A stretch of 52,008 nt of DNA, from NCBI GenBank assembly GCA_028818385.1, contig JAPPNY010000006.1, positions 1 through 52,008 on the forward strand. Reading direction: 5' to 3'. Every line of letters begins with the position of its first letter. Position 1 is the stretch's first letter. A program made the translations under genes and the position numbers. The notes beneath the pieces were generated by a model. That model saw only the letters and a program-made list of their open reading frames with translations, was not told the DNA's origin and made no database searches. This document shows, in pieces, positions 18,115-26,930 of this stretch. This DNA is from Spirochaetaceae bacterium (GTDB lineage: Bacteria > Spirochaetota > Spirochaetia > SZUA-6 > Bin103).

Positions 18115-19113
18115 TCACTCGTACCGTATGCGCGGATCGAACCAGGCCAGGGCGATGTCGGCCAGCAGGTTGCCGATCAGCAGAAACACGGCCAGCACCA
18201 TGAGGATGCTGCCCGACAGGTAGATGTCCTCGTTGCGCAGCGCCGCGTACAGCAGCGGGCCCGCGGTCGGGATGTTCATGACGATGGAGACGATCGTCTC
18301 CCCCGATACCAGGGTCGGCAGCCACAGCCCCAGGGCGGTGATCACGGGGTTGATGGCGATGCGCACCGCGTGCTTGACCGTGACGGTGCGCTCCGGCAGT
18401 CCCTTGGCGCGCAGCGCGGTGATGTACGGCTCGCCGATCACGTCCAGCAGATTGCCGCGCACGACGCGGATGATTCCCGCGGTGCCCGCGGTGCCGATCA
18501 CGACGACGGCGATCCACACGTGCTTGAGAAAGTCCACCAGCTTCGCCCAGCTCCACGGCGCGCTCCGGAGCTCGGGCGAGAACAGGCCGCCGACCGGAAA
18601 GTCGAGCACGAGCAGCGCGAACACCATCAGGATCAGCGCCAGGAAGAAGTTCGGGATCGACAGCCCGATGAAGCCGGCGAAGGTGGCGATGTGGTCGGAG
18701 ATCTTGTTCTTGTGCAGCGCCGAGTAGATGCCGATCGGCAGGCCCACGGCGTAGACGAACAGCAGCGACATCAGCGCCACCGCAATGCTGTACGGGATGC
18801 GCTTCCACAGGATCTCGTGGACCTCGGTGTTGTAGGCGAACGACTCCCCCATGTCGCCGCGCAGGAAGTTGGTGAACCAGGTGACGTACTTCACCAGGTA
18901 GGGCTTGTCGAGCTGATAGCGCAGGGTGAGCTCCTCCACCATCTGCTTGTACTGCTCGGTCGCGAAGGTGCCGCCCCGGTCCTGGTAGAACTCGAGCACG
19001 AAGCGCTCCACCCAGTTGCTCGGCGGCAACTGGATGACCGCGAACACCAGGAAGGAGACGATCAGGAACGTCGGGATCATGGCGAGCAGGCGCCGCACGA
19101 CGAACGTGGTCAC
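18115..19113 (-). CDS. Opp/Dpp-type ABC transporter permease, DppB/OppB subfamily (transporter 2)
   Basis: 332 residues, the same length as the transporter-1 DppB-type protein and similar throughout, with six membrane helices. The N-terminus TTFVVRRLLAMIPTFLIVS is typical. It is separated from the SBP gene upstream by a perfect long hairpin. Confidence 0.92.
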   Translation of the reverse strand: MTTFVVRRLLAMIPTFLIVSFLVFAVIQLPPSNWVERFVLEFYQDRGGTFATEQYKQMVEELTLRYQLDKPYLVKYVTWFTNFLRGDMGESFAYNTEVHEILWKRIPYSIAVALMSLLFVYAVGLPIGIYSALHKNKISDHIATFAGFIGLSIPNFFLALILMVFALLVLDFPVGGLFSPELRSAPWSWAKLVDFLKHVWIAVVVIGTAGTAGIIRVVRGNLLDVIGEPYITALRAKGLPERTVTVKHAVRIAINPVITALGLWLPTLVSGETIVSIVMNIPTAGPLLYAALRNEDIYLSGSILMVLAVFLLIGNLLADIALAWFDPRIRYE

Positions 19114-19136
19114 CGCTCTTCACTCTCCATGACAAG

Positions 19137-19170
19137 GAGAGTCGGTGGAACCGATGTTCCACCGACTCTC
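19137..19170 (-). terminator. Perfect 15-bp hairpin after the transporter-2 SBP gene
   Basis: Arms 19137-19151 and 19156-19170 are perfectly complementary around a four-base loop. Unlike the transporter-1 element, no T-run follows on the minus strand. It may therefore stabilise the upstream SBP transcript against 3' exonucleases or cause partial Rho-independent pausing, rather than act as a classical terminator. Confidence 0.75.
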
Positions 19171-19191
19171 GCGCTCAGCAACGTCGTGCGG

Positions 19192-21072
19192 CTAGCCGCC
19201 GGGGCGCGGGTAGCTGCAGTCCGAGTGGACGAACCACTGGTCGGTCTTGGCCGTCATCATGAACTTCTGGAACACGCGCACGTCGGGCACGTTGCCCATG
19301 CACTTGTGCCGGATCACCTGCTGCGGCCGCTCGGTGACGAACGCCGGCCAGCTCAACGACTCCGTGGCGATGTGGTTGAAGAACGCCTTGGCCGCCGCCT
19401 GCTGCTCCTCGACCGTGGTCGCGGACGCGTACGCCAACTCCAGCTCGAACGCCTTGTCGTAGCTCTCCGGCTGCTCGATGGGATCTCCCCAGGCGTAGCT
19501 GACGCGGTTGTGCCAGATGCCCAGGTAGTGGAACGGGGAGTAGTCGGGCACGCCGGTACTGACCTGCAACGCGATCTCACCGGCCCGCATCTTGCCGGCG
19601 ATGGTGGACCAGTCGGCAGCCACCAGCGTGGTGGAGACGCCCAGCTTCGTCCACTCGTCGATGAGCGCCTCGACGGTCTCCACGTTGAGCAGACCGTTGG
19701 TCGCCCCCGGCACGAAGATGTGCACGTCGGAGCCGTCCTCGTACTCCAGCATGCCGTCGCCGTCGCTGTCCGTGATGCCGATCTCGGCGAACAGCCTCCA
19801 CGCCTCCTCCCGGTCCGGTCCCAGGAAGGTGTCCTGAATCGGGTCGTAGAGGGCATGGTCACGCGGGATGCCGGTCACCGACGGGACCGCCAGTCCGGCG
19901 AACAGCTTCTCGTTGATCTCCTCGCGGTCGATGCCGATCGACAGCGCCTGGCGGAACTGGTTGGTCATGCCGGCAGCCTGGAAGTTCGGGTCCTGGGTGC
20001 CGGGTGCGGCGCCCTTGAGCTGCTGGCCGGTGGGATAGCGCCAGGAAATCTGCGAGGTCTGCCGCGAGCCCTTCCAGATCAGCGTGTCGTAGTTGCCGCG
20101 GGACTCGTTGTCCTTCAGCACCGCGTGCTTGTTGAGGTCGCCGCAGTCGGCGGCGCAGATGTCCACCTCGCCCTGGATCACGGACAGGTAGCGCGCCTCG
20201 CCGTCCGTCACCCTGCTCACGCGCACGTAGTCGAAGTAGGGAAGCTGCTTGCCATCGGCGTCCACCACCGGGTAGTAGGCATTGCGCTCCCACAGCGTGC
20301 CGGTGCTCTCATCGGTCTCGACGGGGAGCCACGCCTGCAGCGACGGTATCGCCAGGTTGTTGACGCGGGAGCGGGCGGCGCGGAAGTCCTCCCAGGTCTT
20401 GCCGTCGGCGAAGTCCGGGTGGTGCTGCTCCAGGTAGTGCGCGGGCTGCGGATAACCCTCGAAGGTCTCCCGGAGCTGGCCGGCCCACGGGCCCGCCGGC
20501 GAGTGGAAGCGCACCGTCAGGTCGTCCACCTGGGTGACCTCGAAGCGCTCGCCCTTGTAGGTGCTCTGCAGGTTGGTCATGCGCGCCGAGTAGCCGGGAT
20601 TGGTGTACATGTTCTCGAACGGCCAGATGATGTCCACGGCGGTCAACGGATGGCCGTCGGACCACCTGGCGCCCTCGCGGATCTTCACCTCCATGGTGGC
20701 GCCGTCGTCCAGCCACGTGTAGTACTCGGCGTACTTGGGCTCGAACCCGGCGATCGGGCCGCCCATGGCCACGTGCTCTTCGAGCGACATCGGGATCTGG
20801 AACAGGCCCGGCATCTCACCCTGCGTGAAGAAGGTTCCGTAGCCCCACTGGTGCTGCGAGACGACGCGCATGGTGCCGGAGTACTCGCCGATCTCCTCCT
20901 CCACCTGCCGGACGAACGGGTCGGCTGGTATGCGATCTTCGATCGGTGGCAGATCGCCTGCCGCCACCCTTGCCGCAAGCAAGGGGGACTCCTGAAATTG
21001 CGCGAACACGGTCGGTACCCCCAGCAGCAGCAACGCCGCGATGATGGGAGCGAACACGGTTCTTTGTGCCAT
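19192..21072 (-). CDS. SBP_bac_5 family extracellular solute-binding protein (transporter 2)
   Basis: 626 residues with a clear signal peptide (cleavage near TVFAQ). The mature start FQESPLLAARVAAGDLPPIE matches the transporter-1 SBP. It carries the same EF-hand-like loop (DSDGDGMLE) at the corresponding place. Two Cys pairs (the region CAADCGD and near the C-terminus HKC...HSDCSY) may form disulfides in the periplasm. A GAGAGGAGAGG Shine-Dalgarno stretch precedes the ATG. It heads the minus-strand part of the transporter-2 locus; the matching ATPases are on the opposite strand. Confidence 0.9.
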   Translation of the reverse strand: MAQRTVFAPIIAALLLLGVPTVFAQFQESPLLAARVAAGDLPPIEDRIPADPFVRQVEEEIGEYSGTMRVVSQHQWGYGTFFTQGEMPGLFQIPMSLEEHVAMGGPIAGFEPKYAEYYTWLDDGATMEVKIREGARWSDGHPLTAVDIIWPFENMYTNPGYSARMTNLQSTYKGERFEVTQVDDLTVRFHSPAGPWAGQLRETFEGYPQPAHYLEQHHPDFADGKTWEDFRAARSRVNNLAIPSLQAWLPVETDESTGTLWERNAYYPVVDADGKQLPYFDYVRVSRVTDGEARYLSVIQGEVDICAADCGDLNKHAVLKDNESRGNYDTLIWKGSRQTSQISWRYPTGQQLKGAAPGTQDPNFQAAGMTNQFRQALSIGIDREEINEKLFAGLAVPSVTGIPRDHALYDPIQDTFLGPDREEAWRLFAEIGITDSDGDGMLEYEDGSDVHIFVPGATNGLLNVETVEALIDEWTKLGVSTTLVAADWSTIAGKMRAGEIALQVSTGVPDYSPFHYLGIWHNRVSYAWGDPIEQPESYDKAFELELAYASATTVEEQQAAAKAFFNHIATESLSWPAFVTERPQQVIRHKCMGNVPDVRVFQKFMMTAKTDQWFVHSDCSYPRPGG

Positions 21073-21188
21073 CGTTACCTCTCCTCTCGCTTGTGGTAGG
21101 ATCTGATCCTTGAGTTGAGACCTTAACGGCGTGTTGTGTCAAGCTCGTGCTCGCGGGCCCGCAGGGGCGTCCGGAGCGATGTAGACCG
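21073..21188. promoter_or_regulatory. Divergent intergenic region between SBP2 and the oppDF-Gfo/Idh operon
   Basis: This short region must carry the starts for both directions of transporter 2. On the minus strand a perfect TTGACA is at 21142-21137, about 70 bases before the SBP start; the -10 candidates at the right distance are poor. A short mirrored CTTGAG/CTCAAG-like stretch near 21108-21118 could be a regulator site. No regulator gene is nearby. Promoter assignment is tentative. Confidence 0.35.
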
Positions 21189-22242
<1,054 letters not shown>

Positions 22243-22262
<20 letters not shown>

Positions 22263-23283
22263 CGCACTGGTGCGGATCCAGGGCGTCGTCAAGCACTTTC
22301 CGATTCAGCGCGGGATCCTGCGCCACACCGTGGGCTGGATCAAGGCCGTGGACGGCGTCGACCTGGAGCTGGGACGCGGTGAGACCCTCGGCATCGTCGG
22401 CGAGTCGGGCTCCGGCAAGACGACCATCGCCCGCGTCGTCGCCGGCCTGATCGACGCCACCGACGGCAGCGTGCTGTTCGCCGGCGGCGGTCAGGTCGTG
22501 GACATCACCACCCTGGACGCCAAGGGCAAGAAGATCGCCCGGCGCCACATGCAGATGATCTTCCAGGACCCGTACAGCTCCCTCAACCCGCGCATGCCGG
22601 TGCTGGAGATCGTCGGCGAGCCGCTCATCGCCCACCGGCAGGCGGGCGGGGCGGCGTTGAAGGAGCGGGTGGGGGCGCTGCTGGAGTCGGTGGGGCTGCA
22701 GCGCGCCCACATGAACGTCTATCCGCACGAGCTGTCCGGCGGACAGCGGCAGCGCATCGGCCTGGCGCGGGCGCTGGCCCTGGGGCCGGAGCTGATCATC
22801 TGCGACGAACCGGTGTCGGCGCTCGACGTGTCGGTGCAGGCGCAGATCCTCAACCTGCTGCTGCAGATGCAGCAGAGCCGCGGCCTCAGCTACCTGTTCA
22901 TCGCGCACAGCCTGAGCGTCGTCGGCTGGATGAGCGACCGGATCGCGGTCATGTACCTGGGGCGCGTGGTCGAGATCGCCGGCGGCATGGAGCTGTACCG
23001 GCAGCCGCTGCACCCCTATACGGAGGCGCTGCTGTGGAACTACCCCGTTCCCGACCCGGCCGTCTCCCGCCGCCGCCAGGTGCTGGTGGGCGAGATTCCC
23101 AGTCCCGCCAACCCGCCGCCCGGCTGCCCGTTCCACACCCGTTGCCCGCACGCCGAGGAGCGCTGCCGGACGGAGGTGCCGCAGCTCGAGGAGGTCGCCC
23201 CGGGACACTGGAGCGCGTGCCTGCGCTGGCAGGAGATCGAGTTGCGCGGCCGGCCGATCTGGCAGGGCAAGGAGGCCCCGTGA
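22243..23283 (+). CDS. Opp/Dpp-type ABC transporter ATP-binding protein, OppF/DppF subfamily (transporter 2)
   Basis: 346 residues from the ATG at 22243, with an alternative ATG at 22255 that overlaps the upstream stop less. Walker A GESGSGKT is at 53-60, the signature LSGGQRQR and Walker B ELIICDEP follow, and the tail has [14 protein letters not shown]. The stop overlaps the GTG of the dehydrogenase gene as GTGA, so all three plus-strand genes are probably translationally coupled. Confidence 0.92.
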
Positions 23284-24353
23284 CGACCTATCGTGCCGCC
23301 GTGATCGGCTGCGGACGCATCGGCGCGTTCATCGACAACGAGAGCGCCTCACCCCTGGCCTGGTCGCACGCGGCCGGCTACGTGGCCTGTCCGCGCACCG
23401 AGCTCGCGGCGCTGGCCGACCAGCGCGCCGACGTGATGGACCGCGCCGGCGAGCGCTACGGGGTGCCGCCGGAACGCCGCTACCGGGACTACCGCGAGAT
23501 GCTTGCGCGCGAACGGCCCGACATCGTCAGCGTCGCCACCCAACCGGAGCAGCGCGCCGAGCTCGTCATATCCGCCGCCGAGCACGGCGCGCGCGCCATC
23601 TACGCGGAGAAGCCGATGGCCGCCTCGCTCGCGCAGGCGGACGCCATGGTGGCGGCGACCGAGCGCCACGGGGTCGCCTTCAACATGGGCACCAACCGCC
23701 GCTGGGAGGCGCCGTACTCCGTCATGAAAGACCTCATCCACGGCGGCCGCTACGGCCGGCTGCTGTCGATGACCATCCACCAGGGACACGGCCTGTTCAA
23801 CATGGGCAGCCACGTCTTCGACCTCTTCCAGTGGCTGAACGACGACCAGCCGGTGGAGTGGGTGCAGTTCCACCTGACCCGTGGCGGCGACGACCTCGCC
23901 GGCGGCCTGCTGGACGGTGATCCGAACGGCGGCGGGCGCCTGCAGTTCGCCAACGGCGTGACGGCGTTCGCCGCCGACTCCGGCCGGCCGTTCGAGGTCG
24001 AGGTGGTGTGCGAGCAGGCGGTGATAGGCTCCCAGGGCCTGGACGGCGAGTTCCTGCTGCGCGAGCCCGGCGGCGTGAACCACCGCGGTAACCCCGTGCT
24101 GCGCCCCGGCACCTTCCCGCCCTTCACCCGCGACAGCTCGACCGTCAACCTGATCGCCGACCTCGCGCACGCGCTGGACACGGGACAGCCGCCGCGCGGC
24201 GGGGTGCGCGTCGCCCGCGCCAACACGGAACTGATCTTCGCCTGCATCGAGTCGCACCGCCGCGGCGGCGCCCGCGTGGCGCTGCCGCTGGCGGGTTGCG
24301 ACCTGCGCCTGGAGCGGGACTTCGCCCCGCGCCAGCCGCGCTTCGAACGCTGA
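23280..24353 (+). CDS. Gfo/Idh/MocA family NAD(P)-dependent oxidoreductase
   Basis: 357 residues starting with GTG at 23280; a longer open frame upstream only reads through the ATPase gene. The N-terminal Rossmann motif IGCGRIG (about 9-15) and the catalytic AEKPMA motif (EKP at 110-112) are typical of the family, and the C-terminal half is the usual alpha/beta substrate domain. The family oxidises or epimerises sugars and cyclitols, and some members act in glycoside cleavage through keto intermediates. Its place in an operon with oligosaccharide-type transporter ATPases suggests it processes the imported sugar. Substrate unknown. Confidence 0.88.
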   Translation: MTTYRAAVIGCGRIGAFIDNESASPLAWSHAAGYVACPRTELAALADQRADVMDRAGERYGVPPERRYRDYREMLARERPDIVSVATQPEQRAELVISAAEHGARAIYAEKPMAASLAQADAMVAATERHGVAFNMGTNRRWEAPYSVMKDLIHGGRYGRLLSMTIHQGHGLFNMGSHVFDLFQWLNDDQPVEWVQFHLTRGGDDLAGGLLDGDPNGGGRLQFANGVTAFAADSGRPFEVEVVCEQAVIGSQGLDGEFLLREPGGVNHRGNPVLRPGTFPPFTRDSSTVNLIADLAHALDTGQPPRGGVRVARANTELIFACIESHRRGGARVALPLAGCDLRLERDFAPRQPRFER

Positions 24354-24485
24354 GCAGGCGACAGGTCATTTATAGACCGCATGCCGGTGACGTAGGCAGC
24401 GGCCTCCGATGCCAGGCACAGCACCGTACCGGCGCGGTCGCCGGGCCGAGGCGTTAGCGGGGTCGCGCAGCCTCGACGGCTCACC

Positions 24486-24503
24486 TTGACGCTCGGTAGT
24501 CAA
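24486..24503 (+). promoter_or_regulatory. Inverted repeat, candidate operator of the toxin-antitoxin operon
   Basis: TTGAC (24486-24490) and GTCAA (24499-24503) form an inverted repeat with eight bases between, about 90 bases before the annotated toxin start. HigA-type antitoxins repress their own promoter through such sites. The left arm could also serve as a -35 element. No clear -10 hexamer accompanies it. Confidence 0.3.
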
Positions 24504-24588
24504 ATATGACAATGATCAACGCATCGGTTCCGTTACGAGGCCGATTGGATGGGTCCGTGCGGCGAGGAAGGCCTACGGAGAGTTCCCC

Positions 24589-24873
24589 GTGGCCGTCCGT
24601 GATCGTGTCAACACGGCCCTAACGATTGCGGCGGAGGGAAGCAAGGCAGATATCGCCAAGCCTCTGCGGGGCTTGGGACCGGGTGTGATGGAGGTCGCGG
24701 TGCGCTATCGATCCGATGCTTGGCGCGTGGTCTATGTCACGCAGATAGCCGGGACCTTGTGGGTGATCCATGCGCTCCAGAAGAAGTCGAGGACGGGAAT
24801 CAAGACGCCGAAAGCCGAGGTTGAACTCGTGCGGGCGCGGCTGCGGTGGTTGAAGAGGGAGTTGCGGTCATGA
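24589..24873 (+). CDS. HigB/RelE-like toxin of a type II toxin-antitoxin pair
   Basis: At least 94 residues. The core 'AKPLRGLGPGVMEVAVRYRSDAWRVVYV' and the end 'HALQKKSRTGIKTPKAEVELVRARL' match the phage-derived Gp49-like/HigB toxin family, mRNA interferases that cut at the ribosome. Family likeness continues upstream of the GTG at 24589 (residues reading GWVRAARKAYGEFPV, from about 24547), but no ATG, GTG or TTG is available there. An ATT at 24544 or a loss of the original start by mutation are the options. The antitoxin ATG overlaps the stop as ATGA. Confidence 0.8.
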   Translation: MAVRDRVNTALTIAAEGSKADIAKPLRGLGPGVMEVAVRYRSDAWRVVYVTQIAGTLWVIHALQKKSRTGIKTPKAEVELVRARLRWLKRELRS

Positions 24874-25199
24874 GAGAGGACGAGTTTGAGTTGGTAGAGG
24901 GCAGCGGGAACGTGTTTCGCGACCTCGGCGATCCTGACGCTGACTTGAAACAGGCCAAGGCAATCGTTGCGGCCCGGATCATCGCCGTGCTGAATGAGCG
25001 CACGCTGACGGTGCGCAAGGCGCAAGAGATGACCGGCTTCGCCGCAGCGGACTTCTCGCGCATTCGCAACGCGAGTCTCGGTCGGTTCACGCTTGACCGG
25101 CTGATGAAGATTCTTGCCGCTCTCGACGGTCGCATCCGGGTCACTGTCCAGATGGAACCGGAGCGGACCGGGGCGGCCACCGTGTCTCTCCCCGGCTGA
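24870..25199 (+). CDS. HigA-like XRE-family antitoxin
   Basis: 109 residues from the ATG at 24870. The motif 'SGNVFRDLGDPDADLKQAKAI' followed by a helix-turn-helix (ERTLTVRKAQEMTGFAAADFSRIRNASLGRFTLDRL, about 50-85) is the standard make-up of antitoxins paired with Gp49-like toxins. It should neutralise the toxin and repress the operon. The toxin-first gene order is typical of HigBA systems. Confidence 0.85.
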   Translation: MREDEFELVEGSGNVFRDLGDPDADLKQAKAIVAARIIAVLNERTLTVRKAQEMTGFAAADFSRIRNASLGRFTLDRLMKILAALDGRIRVTVQMEPERTGAATVSLPG

Positions 25200-25209
25200 A
25201 GGGAACAGG

Positions 25210-26712
25210 ATGGGCCAAGAGCAGAGCCGTAGGCGAAGGTCTTGGGGCGCTGAGGCGATGCCTCAGCGCCAGTGCTCGCTGACCGGGGCGGTCGAGCGCT
25301 TCCCGGTGGTGACCACCGGCGCGCGCTGGCCCTGCGTGCGCGAGGAGCAGGGCCCCGAGCCCTACTTCCGCACCTTCCCCGAGTGCCGCCGCGACCCGCG
25401 GCGCAATGACTACGGCAGCGTCACGCGGTGGCCGCCGCCGTTCTCGCGCGGCGGCGGGTTCTTCCCGGTGCTGCTGCTGCTCGACGACGGCCGGCTGTGC
25501 TGTGCCCTGCGCACCGGCGCGCCGCACGCGGGCAGCGGCTCAGAGATCAGCATCACCGTCTCCGGCGACCGGGGCGCGACTTGGTCGCCGTACCGCGTGG
25601 CGGTGCGGAGCGATCCGGACCGCTGCATCGACCGCCGCAATCCGGCGCTGGGACAGGCCGCGACAGGCGACCTGGTGATGGCCTACGGCGCCATTCTCGG
25701 CTACGACGCCGCCGGCCGGCGCACCGGTTCCGCCAGCCACGACCAGACGGTGCAGGGCTGGATGGAGGTGGTCCGTTCGAGCGACGGCGGCCTTACCTGG
25801 TCGCCCCCGGCCCGCATCGCGCCGCCGGCCGGCACCCTGCTGCAGCCGCACGGGCAGATGCGCCGGCTGGCCGGTGGCGACCTGGTGTTCAACGCCCGCG
25901 GCTCCTACACGGCCGAGGTCTACCGTCGCACCCCGCAGGCGGCGCAGCGCGTCAGCTTCCTGTTCCGCTCCGCCGACGGCGGCGCGACCTGGAGGCAGCA
26001 CGGCTTCCTGGGCGACGGCTCCTCGGAGACCGGGTTCCTGCCGCTCGACGAGCGCCACTGGGTCGGTCTGGTGCGCCACAACGACCGCCCCAACCGTATC
26101 GCCCACTCCGACGACGGCGGCCTCATCTGGACCCGCTGGCAGGACACGGCCGCTGCCGTCGAGCCCGGAGCGGAGGGCGAGCGGGACGACAGCTTCGGTG
26201 CCGGCGACGTGCGCACCGTGAACACCCGTTCCCAGAAGCCGGCGCCCGGAAGCGTCTGCCGCCTTCCCAACGGTAGCGTGCTGATCACCTGCGGCTACCG
26301 CGCCTACCCGTTCGGAGTCCGTGCCGTGGTCAGCCGTGACGGCGGCGCCGGCTTCGACGTGGCGCGCGAGTACGTCCTCTCCGACAGCGCCTGGTGCCAC
26401 GACTGCGGCTACCCCAGCACGGTCTGCTTCGACGACGGAACCATCGTCACGGTCGACTACTCGCTGCTCGACCTCGATCACCCGGAATGGGGCACCTGCG
26501 CGATCGCCTACCGCTACGACCAGGAACTGTTCGAGCCCGACTCCGGTCTCTGCTGCCCCGCGCGCCGAGCGGGAACCGGCAGCAGTACGGTCCCGCAGCC
26601 AGCTCCCCTCCGGTCGACTCAAGCGCTCGATCGCGACCCGATGCTCCCCACCGTCGCCCGGCCGGGCCGGCATGGGTTCGAATACTACCGGCACCGCATT
26701 TTGGTGCTGTAA
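25210..26712 (+). CDS. BNR/Asp-box repeat protein, sialidase-fold, with altered C-terminus
   Basis: About 500 residues from the ATG at 25210; an internal ATG at 25258 is an alternative. Five Asp-box turns are clear (SGDRGATWSP, SSDGGLTWSP, SADGGATWRQ, SDDGGLIWTR, SRDGGAGF), so the beta-propeller assignment is strong. No signal peptide is seen. The natural end seems to have been lost. A relic at 30760-30859 matches residues DYSLLDLDHPEWGTCAIAYRYDQ and stops right after LFEPDSG, whereas this gene runs on for about 50 further residues of unrelated composition. The tail probably results from the rearrangement that created the downstream island. Confidence 0.75.
   Translation: MGQEQSRRRRSWGAEAMPQRQCSLTGAVERFPVVTTGARWPCVREEQGPEPYFRTFPECRRDPRRNDYGSVTRWPPPFSRGGGFFPVLLLLDDGRLCCALRTGAPHAGSGSEISITVSGDRGATWSPYRVAVRSDPDRCIDRRNPALGQAATGDLVMAYGAILGYDAAGRRTGSASHDQTVQGWMEVVRSSDGGLTWSPPARIAPPAGTLLQPHGQMRRLAGGDLVFNARGSYTAEVYRRTPQAAQRVSFLFRSADGGATWRQHGFLGDGSSETGFLPLDERHWVGLVRHNDRPNRIAHSDDGGLIWTRWQDTAAAVEPGAEGERDDSFGAGDVRTVNTRSQKPAPGSVCRLPNGSVLITCGYRAYPFGVRAVVSRDGGAGFDVAREYVLSDSAWCHDCGYPSTVCFDDGTIVTVDYSLLDLDHPEWGTCAIAYRYDQELFEPDSGLCCPARRAGTGSSTVPQPAPLRSTQALDRDPMLPTVARPGRHGFEYYRHRILVL
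26455..26604. repeat. Left copy of a ~150-bp imperfect direct repeat flanking an island
   Basis: This stretch aligns by eye with 30760-30913. It covers the last part of the BNR coding sequence and, beyond it, DNA matching the reverse-strand 3' end of the membrane-protein gene at 30820-31308. The match fades after the CCCGCAGCCAG block. Differences are frequent enough that the duplication is not recent, or that the two copies come from paralogous loci. Confidence 0.75.
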
Positions 26713-26718
26713 GCGCCG

Positions 26719-26918
26719 TTCAACACGAAGACTGGTGAGGTCCTCGGCAAGGCCCGTCGCGGCACACCTCGGAGCAGTTCGTGGCGTTTCTGCGCGACAT
26801 TCGTGGCGCAAAACCGACTAGTACTAGCCATGAGATTCACCAGATCGCCGATCTGTCGGCATACAAGACGAAGCGAGTGCAGGAGTTTCTGAACGACCAT
26901 CCACAGTGCGGCTATTGA
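26719..26918 (+). pseudogene. Fragment of an IS630-family transposase, frameshifted
   Basis: In two frames the sequence reads FNTKTGEVLGKA, then RHTSEQFVAFLRDI, then ADLSAYKTKRVQEFLNDHPQ before a stop. These are pieces of the DDE region of IS630 transposases (compare NTKTGEV...RHTSEQF..FL..I and D.LSAHKT..V..FL..HP). A frameshift lies between the first two blocks, the DNxSxHK region is altered to DLSAYK, and both ends of the gene are missing. It marks an old insertion at the edge of the island. Confidence 0.75.
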
Positions 26919-26930
26919 CCCCGACCGCGC

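Noticed and set aside
16957..21099. 1380-codon plus-strand open frame across transporter 2
   Set aside because: Antisense to three well-supported genes; composition is that of a shadow frame and no domain is visible.
26660..26707. tRNA-like 3' end (GGGTTCGAAT followed by a small hairpin)
   Set aside because: Only the T-loop word is present; the T-stem does not pair and no D or anticodon arms precede it.
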